Shown one piece after another: positions 5,340-5,779 of a stretch of DNA of 5,779 nucleotides (positions are counted from its first letter, which is position 1; each line of letters starts with the position of its first letter). Location of the stretch: the NCBI GenBank assembly GCA_002420085.1, contig DIHI01000094.1, positions 1 through 5,779 on the forward strand, read 5' to 3'. A program made the position numbers and the translations under genes. This DNA is from Lysobacterales bacterium UBA5700 (GTDB taxonomy: Bacteria > Pseudomonadota > Gammaproteobacteria > Xanthomonadales > Xanthomonadaceae). The notes under the pieces are model-generated. The model was given only the letters and a program-made list of their open reading frames with translations. It did no database searches and was not told where the DNA came from.

Positions 5340-5729
5340 TCAATCGCCGCGTTCAGCGAGGTAACGACCGCGCTTGCTGGCCTTGATCCGGGTGAGGTCC
5401 AGTCTGACCAGGCCATCGACACAGTGGCCGAAGGCGGGGTCGATGCCGAAGGCCAGAAAGCGCACGCCATCCGGCTCGCACAGATCGGCGTACTGCTTGT
5501 ACAGCATCGGCAGCGCGGCGCCCAGCAGCGCGCGCGGCGTCGGGCCGGCCGGCTTCATCACCGCGACGCCCCAGCGGACGCCGCCGAAGAAAATCAGCAG
5601 CGTCGCGCCATAGACCACCAGGAACGCCTGCGCGGCGGCGCCGTTCAAGGGATCGGCGATCATCAGCAGCGCCGCGGCGAGCAAGGGCGCGGCGCCCAAA
5701 TAGGCGAGAAAGCTCGCGGCGCAGGTCAT
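5340..5729 (-). CDS. DUF3429-like membrane protein, apparently joined to an acyltransferase-like C-terminus
   Basis: A 129-aa ORF. Residues 1-70 look like the start of a DUF3429 inner-membrane protein. They have two hydrophobic segments (about 6-26 and 34-52) and the family-like FLAYLGAAPLLAAALL, then LVVYGATLLIFFGGVRWG. DUF3429 proteins usually continue with more membrane segments. Here, after LLGAALPML, the chain becomes soluble: YKQYADLC, VRFLAFGIDPAFGHCVDGLVRLDL at about 89-112, then KASKRGRYL. That second half resembles, from memory, the C-terminal part of hemolysin/GNAT-type acyltransferases (COG3176-like: LxKQY, FxxDPxFxxxxDGLxxxDL, RYM). If so, both halves are truncated and joined in frame near residues 71-78. 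The ATG at 5729 is the first start available; the frame stays open to the right edge with no earlier ATG, GTG or TTG. No clear Shine-Dalgarno. A degenerate DUF3429 C-terminus or an assembly join are alternatives. Confidence 0.7.
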   Translation of the reverse strand: MTCAASFLAYLGAAPLLAAALLMIADPLNGAAAQAFLVVYGATLLIFFGGVRWGVAVMKPAGPTPRALLGAALPMLYKQYADLCEPDGVRFLAFGIDPAFGHCVDGLVRLDLTRIKASKRGRYLAERGD

Positions 5730-5753
5730 CGGGATCGAAGGCTCATGTGCGGA

Positions 5754-5779
5754 TTTCCCCTCACCCGGCGCTTCGCGCC
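5754..5779. repeat. Edge of a CCCCTCACCCGGCGC-type intergenic repeat
   Basis: TTTCCCCTCACCCGGCGC followed by TTCGCGCC, containing the inverted repeat GGCGC-TTC-GCGCC (5767-5779). I recall this string as the start of a dispersed intergenic element in Xanthomonas-like and other proteobacterial genomes, usually continuing with a CCCTCTCCCG-type inverted repeat. The window ends before that part. Its presence implies intergenic DNA upstream of 5729, which supports the ATG there as the true start. Confidence 0.5.

Noticed and set aside
5726..5779. C-terminus of a further upstream gene overlapping the DUF3429-like start as ATGA
   Set aside because: A frame open from the right edge does end in TGA at 5728-5726. 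But the sequence there looks like an intergenic repeat, the peptide is short and Arg-rich, and there is nothing to identify.

Overview
The window is GC-rich bacterial DNA in which every supported gene lies on the minus strand. The organism is most likely a gammaproteobacterium of the Lysobacterales (Xanthomonadales). The grounds are a large TonB-dependent receptor of the Oar-like type with an N-terminal carboxypeptidase-regulatory-like domain, the DUF427 and DUF3429 genes, and two kinds of intergenic repeat that I associate with that order: GAATCCC heptamers at the left edge and a 'CCCCTCACCCGGCGC' motif at the right edge. This placement is inference from recalled family and repeat patterns, not from a search.

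Layout in minus-strand order, right to left. At 5340-5729 is a short ORF whose first half looks like the membrane part of a DUF3429 protein. Its second half looks like the soluble C-terminus of an acyltransferase (hemolysin/GNAT type), so it may be an in-frame chimera. A 357-base gap (4983-5339) follows. It holds a candidate promoter, an AT-rich inverted repeat over the -10 region and a leader hairpin, all reading into the receptor gene. The receptor (1776-4982, 1068 aa) is complete, from signal peptide to terminal phenylalanine. Downstream of it is a roughly 500-base non-coding stretch (1281-1775) with four inverted repeats and a degenerate 56-bp direct repeat. Next comes a putative operon: a possible 33-codon small gene with a strong ribosome-binding site (1158-1259), a DUF427 gene (830-1111) and a short-chain dehydrogenase resembling benzil reductase YueD (96-830). 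The last two overlap as TGATG. The left edge is a heptamer repeat array that begins at the dehydrogenase stop codon.

The receptor would sit in the outer membrane and import an unknown substrate using TonB energy; no regulator or enzyme beside it hints at the substrate. The DUF427-SDR pair looks translationally coupled, which suggests a joint cytoplasmic role, unknown in detail. I see no mobile element, CRISPR array, tRNA or rRNA. I found no convincing new multi-gene system. The best leads are the apparent DUF3429/acyltransferase chimera, the small ORF with its strong Shine-Dalgarno, and the structured gap downstream of the receptor.
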